Positions 39,340 through 47,112 of a stretch of 64,000 nucleotides of DNA are shown one piece after another. The notes under the pieces are model-generated. The model was given only the letters and a program-made list of their open reading frames with translations, had not been told where the DNA came from and did no database searches. Position numbers and translations under genes: made by a program. The first letter of the stretch is position 1. Each line of letters starts with the position of its first letter. Source of the DNA: Alcanivorax sp. S71-1-4 (GTDB lineage Bacteria; Pseudomonadota; Gammaproteobacteria; Pseudomonadales; Alcanivoracaceae). The stretch spans positions 1-64,000 of the forward strand of contig NZ_AQOR01000008.1 of assembly GCF_009846755.1 (NCBI RefSeq). Reading direction: 5' to 3'.

Positions 39340-40500
39340 ATGACGGGGATACGTACATTGGTTCCGCATCGTGTCAGCCTGCTGCTGGGAGCGGGCTTGC
39401 TGGCAATGATAGCGGGGTGCACCGCGGTGCCGGGCTCACATATTTCCCGCCCCGCCAGTAACCCCTGGTTTGGTGGCGACCGGGAAGAGAGCGACACCAG
39501 CCTGCCGGACATTGTGCGGGTGCACCGGATTCTGCCGAATCGCGGGGTGCAGCCTGCACCGGAAGCACAGCCGGTTCTGCCGCCCGAGCTGGACATTCAC
39601 CAGGCCAGCTATGACTACGTGGTAGGGGCGGGCGATGTCCTGAACATCACGGTGTGGGACCACCCGGAACTGACCATTCCGGCCGGTTCCATGCGCAGCC
39701 CCTCCGAGGCGGGCAACTGGGTGCATAACGACGGCACCATTTTCTACCCCTATGTGGGCTCGATCGAGGTCGCCGGGTTGCGGGTGACAGAAATCCGGTC
39801 GTTGATCACCGAGCGCATTTCCCGCTATATCGAGAACCCGCAAGTGGATGTGTCGGTGGCAGCCTTTCGTTCGCAGCGGGTGTATGTCTCGGGGAGCGTG
39901 CATCAGCCAGGCGCCTACCCGGTGACGAATGTGCCGATGCGGCTGCTGGACGCCGTCAATGCCGCCGGCGGGCTGGATGAAACGGCCGACTGGCGCAGCG
40001 TGATTCTGACGCGTGATGGCAAGGAATATACATTGTCGTTGCGTGCCGTGTATGAGCGCGGTGATGCGCGTTACAACGTGCTGCTGAAAGCGGGCGATGT
40101 AGTGCATGTTGGTCGTGGAGACGACAACAAGATATTTGTGTTGGGTGAAGTCGCCACGCCCAGCTCGCTGATGATGGGGCGCAACGGCATGACACTTGCC
40201 GAAGCCCTGGCCGAAAGCGGTGGCCTGAACGAATTGCAGGCCGATGCGTCCGGTGTGTTTGTCATGCGCCGCACGGTGGAGGGCGAAGACAGGTATATCG
40301 ACCTGTATCAGCTCAACGCCAAAGATGCGACTGCGTTGGTGCTGGCGGATGAGTTCACCCTGTCTCCACGCGATATCATCTACGTGACGGCGGCGCCGAT
40401 CTCCCGGTGGAATCGCGTGATCACACAGATTCTGCCCACCGTGCAGACCATCTACTTCGGTGCGCTGGCCCAGGACCGTCTCAGGGATATCGATCGCTGA
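39340..40500 (+). CDS. wza: Polysaccharide export outer-membrane lipoprotein (Wza)
   Basis: 386 residues. The lipobox IAGC gives lipidated C27. The export domain begins YDYVVGAGDVLNITVWDHPEL, then SLBB repeats (RVYVSGSVHQPGAYPVT, KIFVLGEVATPSSL) and a C-terminal amphipathic helix SRWNRVITQILPTVQTIYFGA, which in Wza forms the outer-membrane alpha-barrel. It forms the octameric export channel that contacts Wzc. The ATG at 39340 lies 22 bases after wzi; it overlaps wzb by one base. Confidence 0.93.
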   Translation: MTGIRTLVPHRVSLLLGAGLLAMIAGCTAVPGSHISRPASNPWFGGDREESDTSLPDIVRVHRILPNRGVQPAPEAQPVLPPELDIHQASYDYVVGAGDVLNITVWDHPELTIPAGSMRSPSEAGNWVHNDGTIFYPYVGSIEVAGLRVTEIRSLITERISRYIENPQVDVSVAAFRSQRVYVSGSVHQPGAYPVTNVPMRLLDAVNAAGGLDETADWRSVILTRDGKEYTLSLRAVYERGDARYNVLLKAGDVVHVGRGDDNKIFVLGEVATPSSLMMGRNGMTLAEALAESGGLNELQADASGVFVMRRTVEGEDRYIDLYQLNAKDATALVLADEFTLSPRDIIYVTAAPISRWNRVITQILPTVQTIYFGALAQDRLRDIDR

Positions 40501-40928
40501 TGTTTGATTCCATTCTCGTGGTGTGCGACGGCAACATCTGCCGCAGTCCGACGGCGGCGGCGATGCTGATGCGTGATACGCAAAAAAAAGTCAGTTCTGC
40601 CGGGCTGGTCGCGCTGGTGGACCATGATATGGACGCGCTGGCACGCGAAGTGGCGCTGAGCCATGGGCTCACATGCCCAACGCACAGTGCCCGCAAACTG
40701 ACACGTGAAATGTGTCGTGATGCGGACCTGATCCTGGTGATGGAGACGCGCCAGCGCGACCGCGTTGCCGTTCTGGCGCCGGAGGCCAGTGGCAAGACAT
40801 TGCTATTGGGGAAGTGGCTGGGGGAGCAGGCCATTCCAGACCCTTATAAACGCCATCGTGAAGTATACGAACAGGCTTACCAGATGATTGCCCAGGCCGT
40901 GGCGGCCTGGGCGCAAAGACTTGCTTGA
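40500..40928 (+). CDS. wzb: Low-molecular-weight protein tyrosine phosphatase (Wzb)
   Basis: 142 residues. The active-site loop VCDGNICRSPT supplies C9 and R15 of CX5R, and D114 in IPDPY is the general acid. It dephosphorylates the tyrosine cluster of the Wzc kinase, allowing cycling of polymer assembly. The start overlaps the wza stop (TGATG). Thirteen bases separate it from wzc. Confidence 0.95.
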   Translation: MFDSILVVCDGNICRSPTAAAMLMRDTQKKVSSAGLVALVDHDMDALAREVALSHGLTCPTHSARKLTREMCRDADLILVMETRQRDRVAVLAPEASGKTLLLGKWLGEQAIPDPYKRHREVYEQAYQMIAQAVAAWAQRLA

Positions 40929-40941
40929 CCGGAGTGGTCGG

Positions 40942-43143
40942 ATGACCGAACAGGATTCAAAACGGGGTGTCACGGGTCGGCTGGCAGCGGGTGCCAGCGA
41001 TGAAATCGATCTGACCCGTCTGTGGGCATTGCTGGTGGATCACCGCTGGCAAATTGGCCTGATTACGGCCATGGCGTTTGTGGTGGGTGTGATTTATACC
41101 TTTTTGGCCACGCCAATCTATCGGGCCGATGCGTTGCTGCAGATCGAGGCGCGGCAATCGGGCCTGCCCGTACTGGGCGATCTGTCCGAAATGCTGGGTA
41201 GCGAGAGCTCGGCCCAGACCGAGATCGAGATCATCCGCTCCCGCATGGTGATCGGCAATGCCGCCGATGAACTGCGTGCCGACATTCAGGTGCGCCCGGT
41301 TTCCCTGCCCATCATCGGCCGTTTCTTCGGGCCGCAAGAAAAGGACAACCGTATCCTGTTCGCGGGCTGGGCCGACGCCGAGAAACAATTGTGGATTGAT
41401 CAGTTGGCTGTGCCGGAATGGCTGCTGGGCAGGGAGTTTATCCTGGAAGCAGGTGAGGGCGGTGCCTTTACGCTGACGCTGGACGGTGAACTGGTGCTGG
41501 AAGGTCAGCCAGGCAAAGAGGTCCGCTCTGCAGACCAGCGCATCGCCATTCGCGTGGCCGAATTGAATGCCGAACCCGGCACCCGTTTCCAGGTGGTCAA
41601 ACAGTCTCGCCTGCGGGTCATGCAGCAGTTGCTGGCTGACCTGAGCGTCGCCGAAAAAGGACGCAATACCGGCATTCTGGCCGTCAGCCTGACCGGGCCC
41701 AACCCGGAAAAAGTCGCCAAGATACTGGACGCAGTCGCCAAGAACTACCTGCTGCAGAACGTGCAGCGCCGTTCTGCCGAAGCGGAGAAAAGCCTCGAGT
41801 TTCTGGATGAGCAGGTGCCCGAGATTCGCGATGAGCTGAACGCTGCCGAAGAAAAACTGAATGCCTATCGCCTGGAAAGTGAATCCGTTGACCTGTCCCT
41901 GGAAACCAAGGCCGTACTTGACCAGCTCGTACAGCTGGAAGCCAAACTGAACGAGCTGAAATTCCGCGAAAGCGAAGTCAATCGTCTTTATACCCGCGAG
42001 CACCCGGCCTACCGCACCCTGATGGAGCAGCGGCGCAGCTTTGAGGAAGAGCGCGAGCGCCTGAACAGCCAGGTCAAGAACCTGCCGGAAACCCAGCAGC
42101 AGATTCTGCGTCTGATGCGCGATGTGGAACTGAACCAGGAAATCTACGTGCAGTTGCTCAATCGCGTGCAGGAGCTGCGCATCATGAAAGCCGGGACCAT
42201 CGGCAATGTACGTATCATTGATAACGCGCAGGTGCAGCCGGAGCCTATCAAGCCACAAAAAGGACTGGTCGTTGTGCTGGCCACGTTGCTTGGCCTCATG
42301 GGGGCGGTCGGGCAGGTGTTTGTGCGTGCCGCATTCAATCGCGGTATCGAGAGCCCGGACCAGCTTGAACAGGAAGGCATCCCGGTGTATGCCACGTTGC
42401 CGCTCTCGGAAGACCAGCTCCGCAACGAACGCCTGATCAACCGTATCAGCCGGCGCCGTGGCACGCCCAACAAGACACACCAGCTGCTGGCCCAGACCAA
42501 CCCCGGCGACCTGACCATCGAGGCGCTGCGCAGCCTGCGGACCAGCCTGCACTTTGCCATGCTGGAAGCGTCCAACAACGTGCTGATGATTTCCGGCCCC
42601 AGCCCGGAGGTGGGCAAGTCGTTCGTGTCGGCCAACTTTGCCATGGTGCTGGCGCAGGTTGGCCAGCGCGTGGTGCTGGTGGACGGCGACCTGCGCAAGG
42701 GCCACCTGCATCGTTACTTCCCGTCTGACCATGCCGTCGGGCTGTCGACCTATCTGGCGGGGCGTAATTCACGGGAAGAAGTGACGCTGCGCACCGATAT
42801 CCCTGGCCTGGACTTTATCGGCCGGGGTGAAATCCCCCCCAACCCGGCGGAGCTGCTTATGCACCCCCGGTTCCAGGGGCTGATGGAAGAGCTCAGCCGC
42901 GACTATGATCTGGTGCTGATCGACACCCCGCCGATCCTGGCGGTGACAGACGCTGCGATTATCGGCAACCTGGCCGGTACCAGCCTGGTGGTGACCCGTT
43001 ACGGCCGCAATTCCATCAAGGAAGTGGAACAGACGCTGGGCCGTTTCGAGCAGAATGGGGTGCATGTAAAAGGCTGTATCCTCAACGCAGTGGAACGCAA
43101 GGCCAGCAATGCCTACAGTTATTACGCCTACGAGTACAAATAA
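40942..43143 (+). CDS. wzc: Wzc-type polysaccharide co-polymerase tyrosine autokinase
   Basis: 733 residues. Wzz domain with a first helix (about 36-57), long periplasmic coiled coils (AEKSLEFLDEQVPEIRDELN), GNVR-like end (IMKAGTIGNVRIIDNA), and second helix about 441-463. The cytosolic BY-kinase has Walker A GPSPEVGKS (about 551-559), Walker A-prime VLVDGDLRKG and Walker B LVLIDTPP. It ends in a tyrosine cluster NAYSYYAYEYK, the autophosphorylation tail. It sets chain length and drives export with Wza. GGAG lies 7 bases before ATG 40942. Confidence 0.95.
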   Translation: MTEQDSKRGVTGRLAAGASDEIDLTRLWALLVDHRWQIGLITAMAFVVGVIYTFLATPIYRADALLQIEARQSGLPVLGDLSEMLGSESSAQTEIEIIRSRMVIGNAADELRADIQVRPVSLPIIGRFFGPQEKDNRILFAGWADAEKQLWIDQLAVPEWLLGREFILEAGEGGAFTLTLDGELVLEGQPGKEVRSADQRIAIRVAELNAEPGTRFQVVKQSRLRVMQQLLADLSVAEKGRNTGILAVSLTGPNPEKVAKILDAVAKNYLLQNVQRRSAEAEKSLEFLDEQVPEIRDELNAAEEKLNAYRLESESVDLSLETKAVLDQLVQLEAKLNELKFRESEVNRLYTREHPAYRTLMEQRRSFEEERERLNSQVKNLPETQQQILRLMRDVELNQEIYVQLLNRVQELRIMKAGTIGNVRIIDNAQVQPEPIKPQKGLVVVLATLLGLMGAVGQVFVRAAFNRGIESPDQLEQEGIPVYATLPLSEDQLRNERLINRISRRRGTPNKTHQLLAQTNPGDLTIEALRSLRTSLHFAMLEASNNVLMISGPSPEVGKSFVSANFAMVLAQVGQRVVLVDGDLRKGHLHRYFPSDHAVGLSTYLAGRNSREEVTLRTDIPGLDFIGRGEIPPNPAELLMHPRFQGLMEELSRDYDLVLIDTPPILAVTDAAIIGNLAGTSLVVTRYGRNSIKEVEQTLGRFEQNGVHVKGCILNAVERKASNAYSYYAYEYK

Positions 43144-43289
43144 AGGCGGGTAGCCGAGGCGGGTGGCAGGGATGGAAAGATGCCGTGCCCGCCGTGGTGG
43201 CCACAGCACTGAATCGAAGTGAATGCACAGCGGTGGAGATGGAGCCCCGCTGCCGTGGCGGCCGCCATGGCGAGACGAAGGAGTGACCC

Positions 43290-43820
43290 ATGCATAGCGC
43301 AAGCCCCCAGGCCAGGAAGGGTGCAGAACCCTCCCGCTGGTACCTGATCCAGAGCAAGCCCCGTCAGGGCGACCGGGCAGAAGAGAACCTCAGCAATCAG
43401 GGGTTCCAGTGCTTTTTCCCTCAGGTGGATGTGCAGGCCCTGGTTGGCCAGCGGCAGGTGACACGCCGTGAGCCGCTGTTCCCCGGCTACCTGTTCATCC
43501 AGCTCAGCGAGGTGGCCGACAACTGGCTGCCGATCCGCTCGACCCGGGGGGTCCAGCGCCTGGTCACTTTCGCCGACAAGCCGCTACCGGTGGCCGACAC
43601 CATCATCAACGCCATTCGCGACAGGCTGGCGGAGCCAGGCAGCCCGCGCATGCTGTTCCAGCCTGGCGACAAGGTCCGTATTACCGAAGGCGCCTTTGCC
43701 AACGTCGAGGCCATCTTTGAACGATTCAATGGCGAGGAGCGAGTGGTGCTGCTGATGAACCTGCTGCACAAGACCCAGCAGGTCTGCTTCCCGCTGCGCA
43801 GCGTCACCCGCATCGACTGA
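43290..43820 (+). CDS. rfaH: RfaH-like NusG paralogue, transcription antiterminator
   Basis: 176 residues. An NGN domain at about 15-110 (RWYLIQSKPRQGDRAEENLSNQGFQCFFP, EPLFPGYLFIQL) and KOW region at about 125-170 (FQPGDKVRITEGAFANVEAIF). The spacing of the NGN and C-terminal part and the PRQGDRAEENL start fit RfaH rather than housekeeping NusG. RfaH loads onto RNA polymerase at an ops site and suppresses pausing and Rho. An exact ops core lies about 510 bases downstream at 44331. AAGGAG precedes ATG 43290. Confidence 0.85.
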   Translation: MHSASPQARKGAEPSRWYLIQSKPRQGDRAEENLSNQGFQCFFPQVDVQALVGQRQVTRREPLFPGYLFIQLSEVADNWLPIRSTRGVQRLVTFADKPLPVADTIINAIRDRLAEPGSPRMLFQPGDKVRITEGAFANVEAIFERFNGEERVVLLMNLLHKTQQVCFPLRSVTRID

Positions 43821-43893
43821 TATCGAGCCGAAACAACACCATAAAGTACCTGCGGTTGCGGGTATGCCATCACCTTGCCATACTTTGTGTTCA

Positions 43894-44244
43894 ATGATTG
43901 AACGTATAGATCCCCGCATAGTCGAAGAGGCGCATTACCGGCTGCTGGCGTTGTTGCAGAACGAGCCAGGGCTGTCGCAGCGCGAGATGGCCGAACGGCT
44001 GGGCGTCAGCCTGGGCAAGGTCAACTACTGCATGCGCGCGCTGATCGAAAAGGGCTGGCTGAAGGCAGAGAACTTTCGCCGCAGCAGCAACAAGCGGGCG
44101 TATCTGTACAAGCTGACCCCCAGCGGCCTGAAGGAAAAGGCGGCGCTGGCGCTGCGCTTCCTGCGTCGCAAGGAAGAGGAACACGACGCCCTGGTGCAGG
44201 AGATCGCCCGGTTGAAAGAAGAGTTGGGGGCGTCTCAGGACTGA
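43894..44244 (+). CDS. MarR-family EPS-associated transcriptional regulator
   Basis: 116 residues. A winged-helix ALLQNEPGLSQREMAERLGVSLGKVNYCMRALIEKGWLKAENF, then a C-terminal coiled coil KEEEHDALVQEIARLKEELGA. This pattern (LSQRE.A..LGVSLGKVNYC..ALI.KG) is the EPS-associated MarR subfamily found beside exopolysaccharide loci. Ligand and targets are unknown. No clear Shine-Dalgarno is seen; ATG 43894 was chosen from the domain start. Confidence 0.85.
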   Translation: MIERIDPRIVEEAHYRLLALLQNEPGLSQREMAERLGVSLGKVNYCMRALIEKGWLKAENFRRSSNKRAYLYKLTPSGLKEKAALALRFLRRKEEEHDALVQEIARLKEELGASQD

Positions 44245-44330
44245 CACAGGTGCCGGGTAGATTCATACCCGGACCCCGCAGCCGGCCGTGCCGGGCTGCC
44301 CGTTCTCAGGAAGCAGACGGCCAATCCTGG

Positions 44331-44342
44331 GGCGGTAGCGTG
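44331..44342 (+). promoter_or_regulatory. ops element (RfaH recruitment site)
   Basis: GGCGGTAGCGTG is an exact match to the 12-base ops consensus GGCGGTAGCnTG, in the sense direction of downstream genes and preceded by CCTGG as in JUMPstart sequences. It lies one gene away from the RfaH paralogue. Confidence 0.8.
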
Positions 44343-44362
44343 TCTGATGCCAAGACTGACTG

Positions 44363-44424
44363 CAGGGAGGGTAGAGCCAACGGCGAAACCCGCCATGTCC
44401 ATGCTTCGGCTCACTCCCGTCAGT
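44363..44424 (-). repeat. Truncated copy C of the palindromic element
   Basis: AGGGAGGGTAGAGCCAACGG and the following CCATGTCCATGC...TCACTCCCG match the reverse complement of the right half of copies A and B. The other arm is missing. Confidence 0.65.
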
Positions 44425-44641
44425 CTGACAAAATGCCCGGGCCCGAGCACAACGGTTCCCGCCTGTCGGTTGCCCAGCGTGCTCCGCAATGGGTATCCGG
44501 ACAGCGCGGGCTTTCTCCGATTGGGCACACCCTGGCAACTGTGTTAGAAACGGTCCAGGTGTAGTACCGCCTGATGTGACGGATTGAGCGCTTTATGGCC
44601 TGTTCCAGTTTATGAGATCACCTGCAATGAGGTGGAATTCA

Positions 44642-45043
44642 ATGAGCCCTGATGAAGCCCCATTACAAAAGCGACTGGCGGCGATATTCTCTGATACGCC
44701 GGGCTTATGCTTCGCCGTATTGGTGGGCAGTAGGGCCACGGGGGCAGCGTCATCCTCCAGCGACTGGGATGTTGCCCTGCAATGGGCAAAACCGGGGCTC
44801 GATATGGATACCCTGGCCTGTGAAGAGCGGCTACGCGAGCGGCTCGCACATGCTCTCGAATGCAGCCTGGAAAGCGTTGATCTGATAAACCTGTCGTCGG
44901 CTGGGTTGGCCATGCGTGCCGCCGTGGCCGAAGAGGGCGTTCCTTTATACGGTGATGCGGCATTGCCCTGGTTCCACTTCCTCAGCCGAACCTGGCGAGA
45001 GCTCGAGCAGTGGCAGTGGGAGCGTGAACATCATGCGGCTTGA
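44642..45043 (+). CDS. MNT-type nucleotidyltransferase (MntA-like antitoxin), pair 1
   Basis: 133 residues. The motif GSRATGAASSSSDWDVAL satisfies GSX10DXD of minimal nucleotidyltransferases, with the third acidic position likely at SVDLINL. In MNT/HEPN modules it AMPylates the HEPN toxin and silences it. GAGGTGG precedes ATG 44642. Its end overlaps the HEPN gene by 11 bases. It is the first gene after the ops site. Confidence 0.8.
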   Translation: MSPDEAPLQKRLAAIFSDTPGLCFAVLVGSRATGAASSSSDWDVALQWAKPGLDMDTLACEERLRERLAHALECSLESVDLINLSSAGLAMRAAVAEEGVPLYGDAALPWFHFLSRTWRELEQWQWEREHHAA

Positions 45044-45446
45044 TCTGTACCTTGCGGAGACTCGCACCCTGGCAGCCAGACAGAAAAGTGTGCTGGACGT
45101 GGCGGCGAACAAGTTAAAAACTGGGGACCGGCTGAGCGAACTGGAGCAGAACGGCGTGCTGCATGCCCTGCAACTGCTTATTGAAAATGCTATCGGGAAA
45201 GCGAAGCATATTCTCAAGGCTCACTCATTACCCGTACCAGTTTCCGCCTACGATGCCTTCCGTGACCTCGCAGCGATGAGTCGTTCAGCCATCACGGATC
45301 TGGAACAATGGTATAGCATCATCGGGCTGAGAAATCGTATCGTCCACGACTATCTGAATCTGGATATGCAGCATGTGTTGCGTCTCGTCTCGAACAATGC
45401 CCATATGTTTATCTATGATTTTCTCGTGGCAGACATCGAGATATGA
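45033..45446 (+). CDS. HEPN (DUF86/HepT-like) ribonuclease toxin, pair 1
   Basis: 137 residues, all-helical. The motif RNRIVHDY satisfies RX4HXY of HepT RNases. The helix QNGVLHALQLLIENAIGKAKHILK matches the DUF86 core. It should cut RNA unless modified on the motif tyrosine by the upstream MNT protein. The start is the ATG at 45033 (GGGAGCGTGA upstream). Its stop overlaps the PAP2 start (ATGA). Confidence 0.8.
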   Translation: MRLDLYLAETRTLAARQKSVLDVAANKLKTGDRLSELEQNGVLHALQLLIENAIGKAKHILKAHSLPVPVSAYDAFRDLAAMSRSAITDLEQWYSIIGLRNRIVHDYLNLDMQHVLRLVSNNAHMFIYDFLVADIEI

Positions 45447-45997
45447 AACCCGGAGGGCCTTCCAACGTGCGACGGCTTTTCATTACCTTGTGCATGGTGG
45501 CAGCGAGTGGCTTGCCGGCATCGGTGATGGCGTCAATGTTGATTCAGGCGGGCGACTTCATCAGCAGCAATGCCCGTTACGTTGCGCACGCACATGCTGC
45601 TGCGCACAAGGACATCGACGGCACGCTGCAACTGATTCTGGCCAACCATGCCGGCCGCTGGACCAAAGCCTGGCTGAAAGACGAAGTACAGCGCAACCGC
45701 CCGGACGGGACCGACCAGCGTTCATTCCCCAGCGGCCACACCATGAAGGCCAGCGTCCCGGCCTGGTATGTGACAGAGCGCTATGGTTGGCGTGAGGGCT
45801 GGCCCTATCACGTGGGCGCTGCGGTGGCCGGCGCCGCCAGAGTCGAGCAGAAACGTCATTATGCCGAAGACGTGATCGGCACCCACCTGCTGGCCTGGGG
45901 CGTCACCCGCCTTGTGACCGGGCGTGATGGTGCACCGCCACCAGTGGGTGTCACGGTAGGGCGAGGCGTGCGGCTGCATTTCTTTGGCGCCTTCTGA
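45443..45997 (+). CDS. PAP2-family phosphatase, secreted or membrane-associated
   Basis: 184 residues. N-terminal hydrophobic segment (LFITLCMVAASGLPASVMA) then the three-part phosphatase signature KDEVQRNRPDG (KX6RP), PSGHT and RVEQKRHYAEDVIG (RX5HX3D). Members remove phosphates from lipid phosphates such as undecaprenyl pyrophosphate or lipid A. It starts 4 bases inside the HEPN gene, so translation may be coupled to the toxin-antitoxin pair, which is odd for its function. It may serve carrier-lipid recycling for the polysaccharide. Confidence 0.8.
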   Translation: MKPGGPSNVRRLFITLCMVAASGLPASVMASMLIQAGDFISSNARYVAHAHAAAHKDIDGTLQLILANHAGRWTKAWLKDEVQRNRPDGTDQRSFPSGHTMKASVPAWYVTERYGWREGWPYHVGAAVAGAARVEQKRHYAEDVIGTHLLAWGVTRLVTGRDGAPPPVGVTVGRGVRLHFFGAF

Positions 45998-46131
45998 GCG
46001 ATGTACACACGGTAGAACCACCGGGGAGTTTTTCAGAGATTCCCTCGTTTGAATATGCTACAAGGGAGTGCCTGTTGTCCGATGTTGGCCTGTACCCTTG
46101 GATAATTACTACCGGGCGTGAGTATTCCCTT

Positions 46132-46557
46132 ATGAATCCACTTCCTGCCTCCGATGCTGAAGCCCGTTTCCGGACGGAGTTCCAATGGATACCAGCGATG
46201 CTGGCGAGGCATGTGCCGTTGCAGTTGGTGATGGTGTTTGGATCAATGGCGCGAGGTACGGCTTCTCTGCATAGCGACCTGGATGTGGCGGTGCTTGCGG
46301 AAAAGCCTCTGGATGCGGCGACCCGATATGCCATGATCGCAGATCTTGCAGAAAAAGAAGGGCGTCCAGTGGACCTGATCGATTTGCATGATGTGGGCGA
46401 GCCATTGCTGGGCGAGATTCTTCAGAACGCTATATTGCTGGCAGGAACGCCAGCGAAAAAAGCTGCTTTGCAATACAGGCACCTCGTGGAAGAGGCGGAT
46501 TTTGTTCCACTGAGAAACCGTTTACTGCGCACCAGGGCCGAGTCATGGATCGGGTAG
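46132..46557 (+). CDS. MNT-type nucleotidyltransferase (MntA-like antitoxin), pair 2
   Basis: 141 residues. Motif FGSMARGTASLHSDLDVAVL satisfies GSX10DXD, with third acid at VDLIDL. Very different in sequence from the pair at 44642, so not a recent duplicate. The start is uncertain (ATG 46132; the frame opens at 46075). It overlaps the following HEPN gene by 13 bases. Confidence 0.8.
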   Translation: MNPLPASDAEARFRTEFQWIPAMLARHVPLQLVMVFGSMARGTASLHSDLDVAVLAEKPLDAATRYAMIADLAEKEGRPVDLIDLHDVGEPLLGEILQNAILLAGTPAKKAALQYRHLVEEADFVPLRNRLLRTRAESWIG

Positions 46558-46958
46558 TCATCTCCGAGAAACTCGAGTCCTTGCGCCGCTGCCTGGCTCG
46601 ACTCAAAGCAAAATGTCCTGATACCCCAGAGGCATTGCAGGGTGATCTGGATGCACAGGATATTGTCTCTCTCAACCTCACGCGTGCCATCCAGCTATGT
46701 GTCGATATCGCCACCCACTGGCTTGCTGATCATGATGAGCTGATCGTGCCACGTACTATGGGCGAAGCGTTTACCCGTCTCGCGGAGGGTGGGTTGATTG
46801 GCCAGGATCTGGCGATGAATATGCGGCGGGCCGTTGGTTTCCGTAATATCGTGGTGCACAACTACGGAGATATTGACTGGCAAATCGTGCATGCGCTCTG
46901 TACCCAGAGAATGGACGACTTCAGGCGCTATGCGCAGGCTATTCAGGCGGAGCTCTAG
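46545..46958 (+). CDS. HEPN (DUF86/HepT-like) ribonuclease toxin, pair 2
   Basis: 137 residues. Motif RNIVVHNY satisfies RX4HXY; flanking helices (DIVSLNLTRAIQLCVDIATHWLAD) match DUF86. It should act as the toxin partner of the MNT protein at 46132. All expected motif residues are present. Confidence 0.8.
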   Translation: MDRVVISEKLESLRRCLARLKAKCPDTPEALQGDLDAQDIVSLNLTRAIQLCVDIATHWLADHDELIVPRTMGEAFTRLAEGGLIGQDLAMNMRRAVGFRNIVVHNYGDIDWQIVHALCTQRMDDFRRYAQAIQAEL

Positions 46959-47112
46959 CCGAGGAGTCAGTTTGCCCATTGGCATTAAAAGTGTCTGGTG
47001 AGCAGAAATAATTGCGGTCGCAGTGAGCAGGGTCCAGACAACTGTGGCGCCAAACCATGTTGTTTCTGCATGCGCCTGATTTGAGTCGACTACCGCTTTC
47101 AGGGAAGAAGGC

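Larger units (their letters stand above)
44245..44641 (+). promoter_or_regulatory. Regulatory gap with ops site and repeat fragment
   Basis: These 397 bases have no convincing gene. They contain the ops/JUMPstart-like core (44331-44342) and a truncated palindromic repeat (44363-44424), followed by the leader of the mntA-like gene. Confidence 0.6.

Noticed and set aside
40957-42732. A reverse open frame of about 591 codons opposite wzc
   Set aside because: Shadow of wzc; no ribosome site or domain.
43141-43165. A second ops-like sequence (GGCGGGTAGCCG) after wzc
   Set aside because: It has an extra G and lacks the GTG end, so it does not match the ops consensus.
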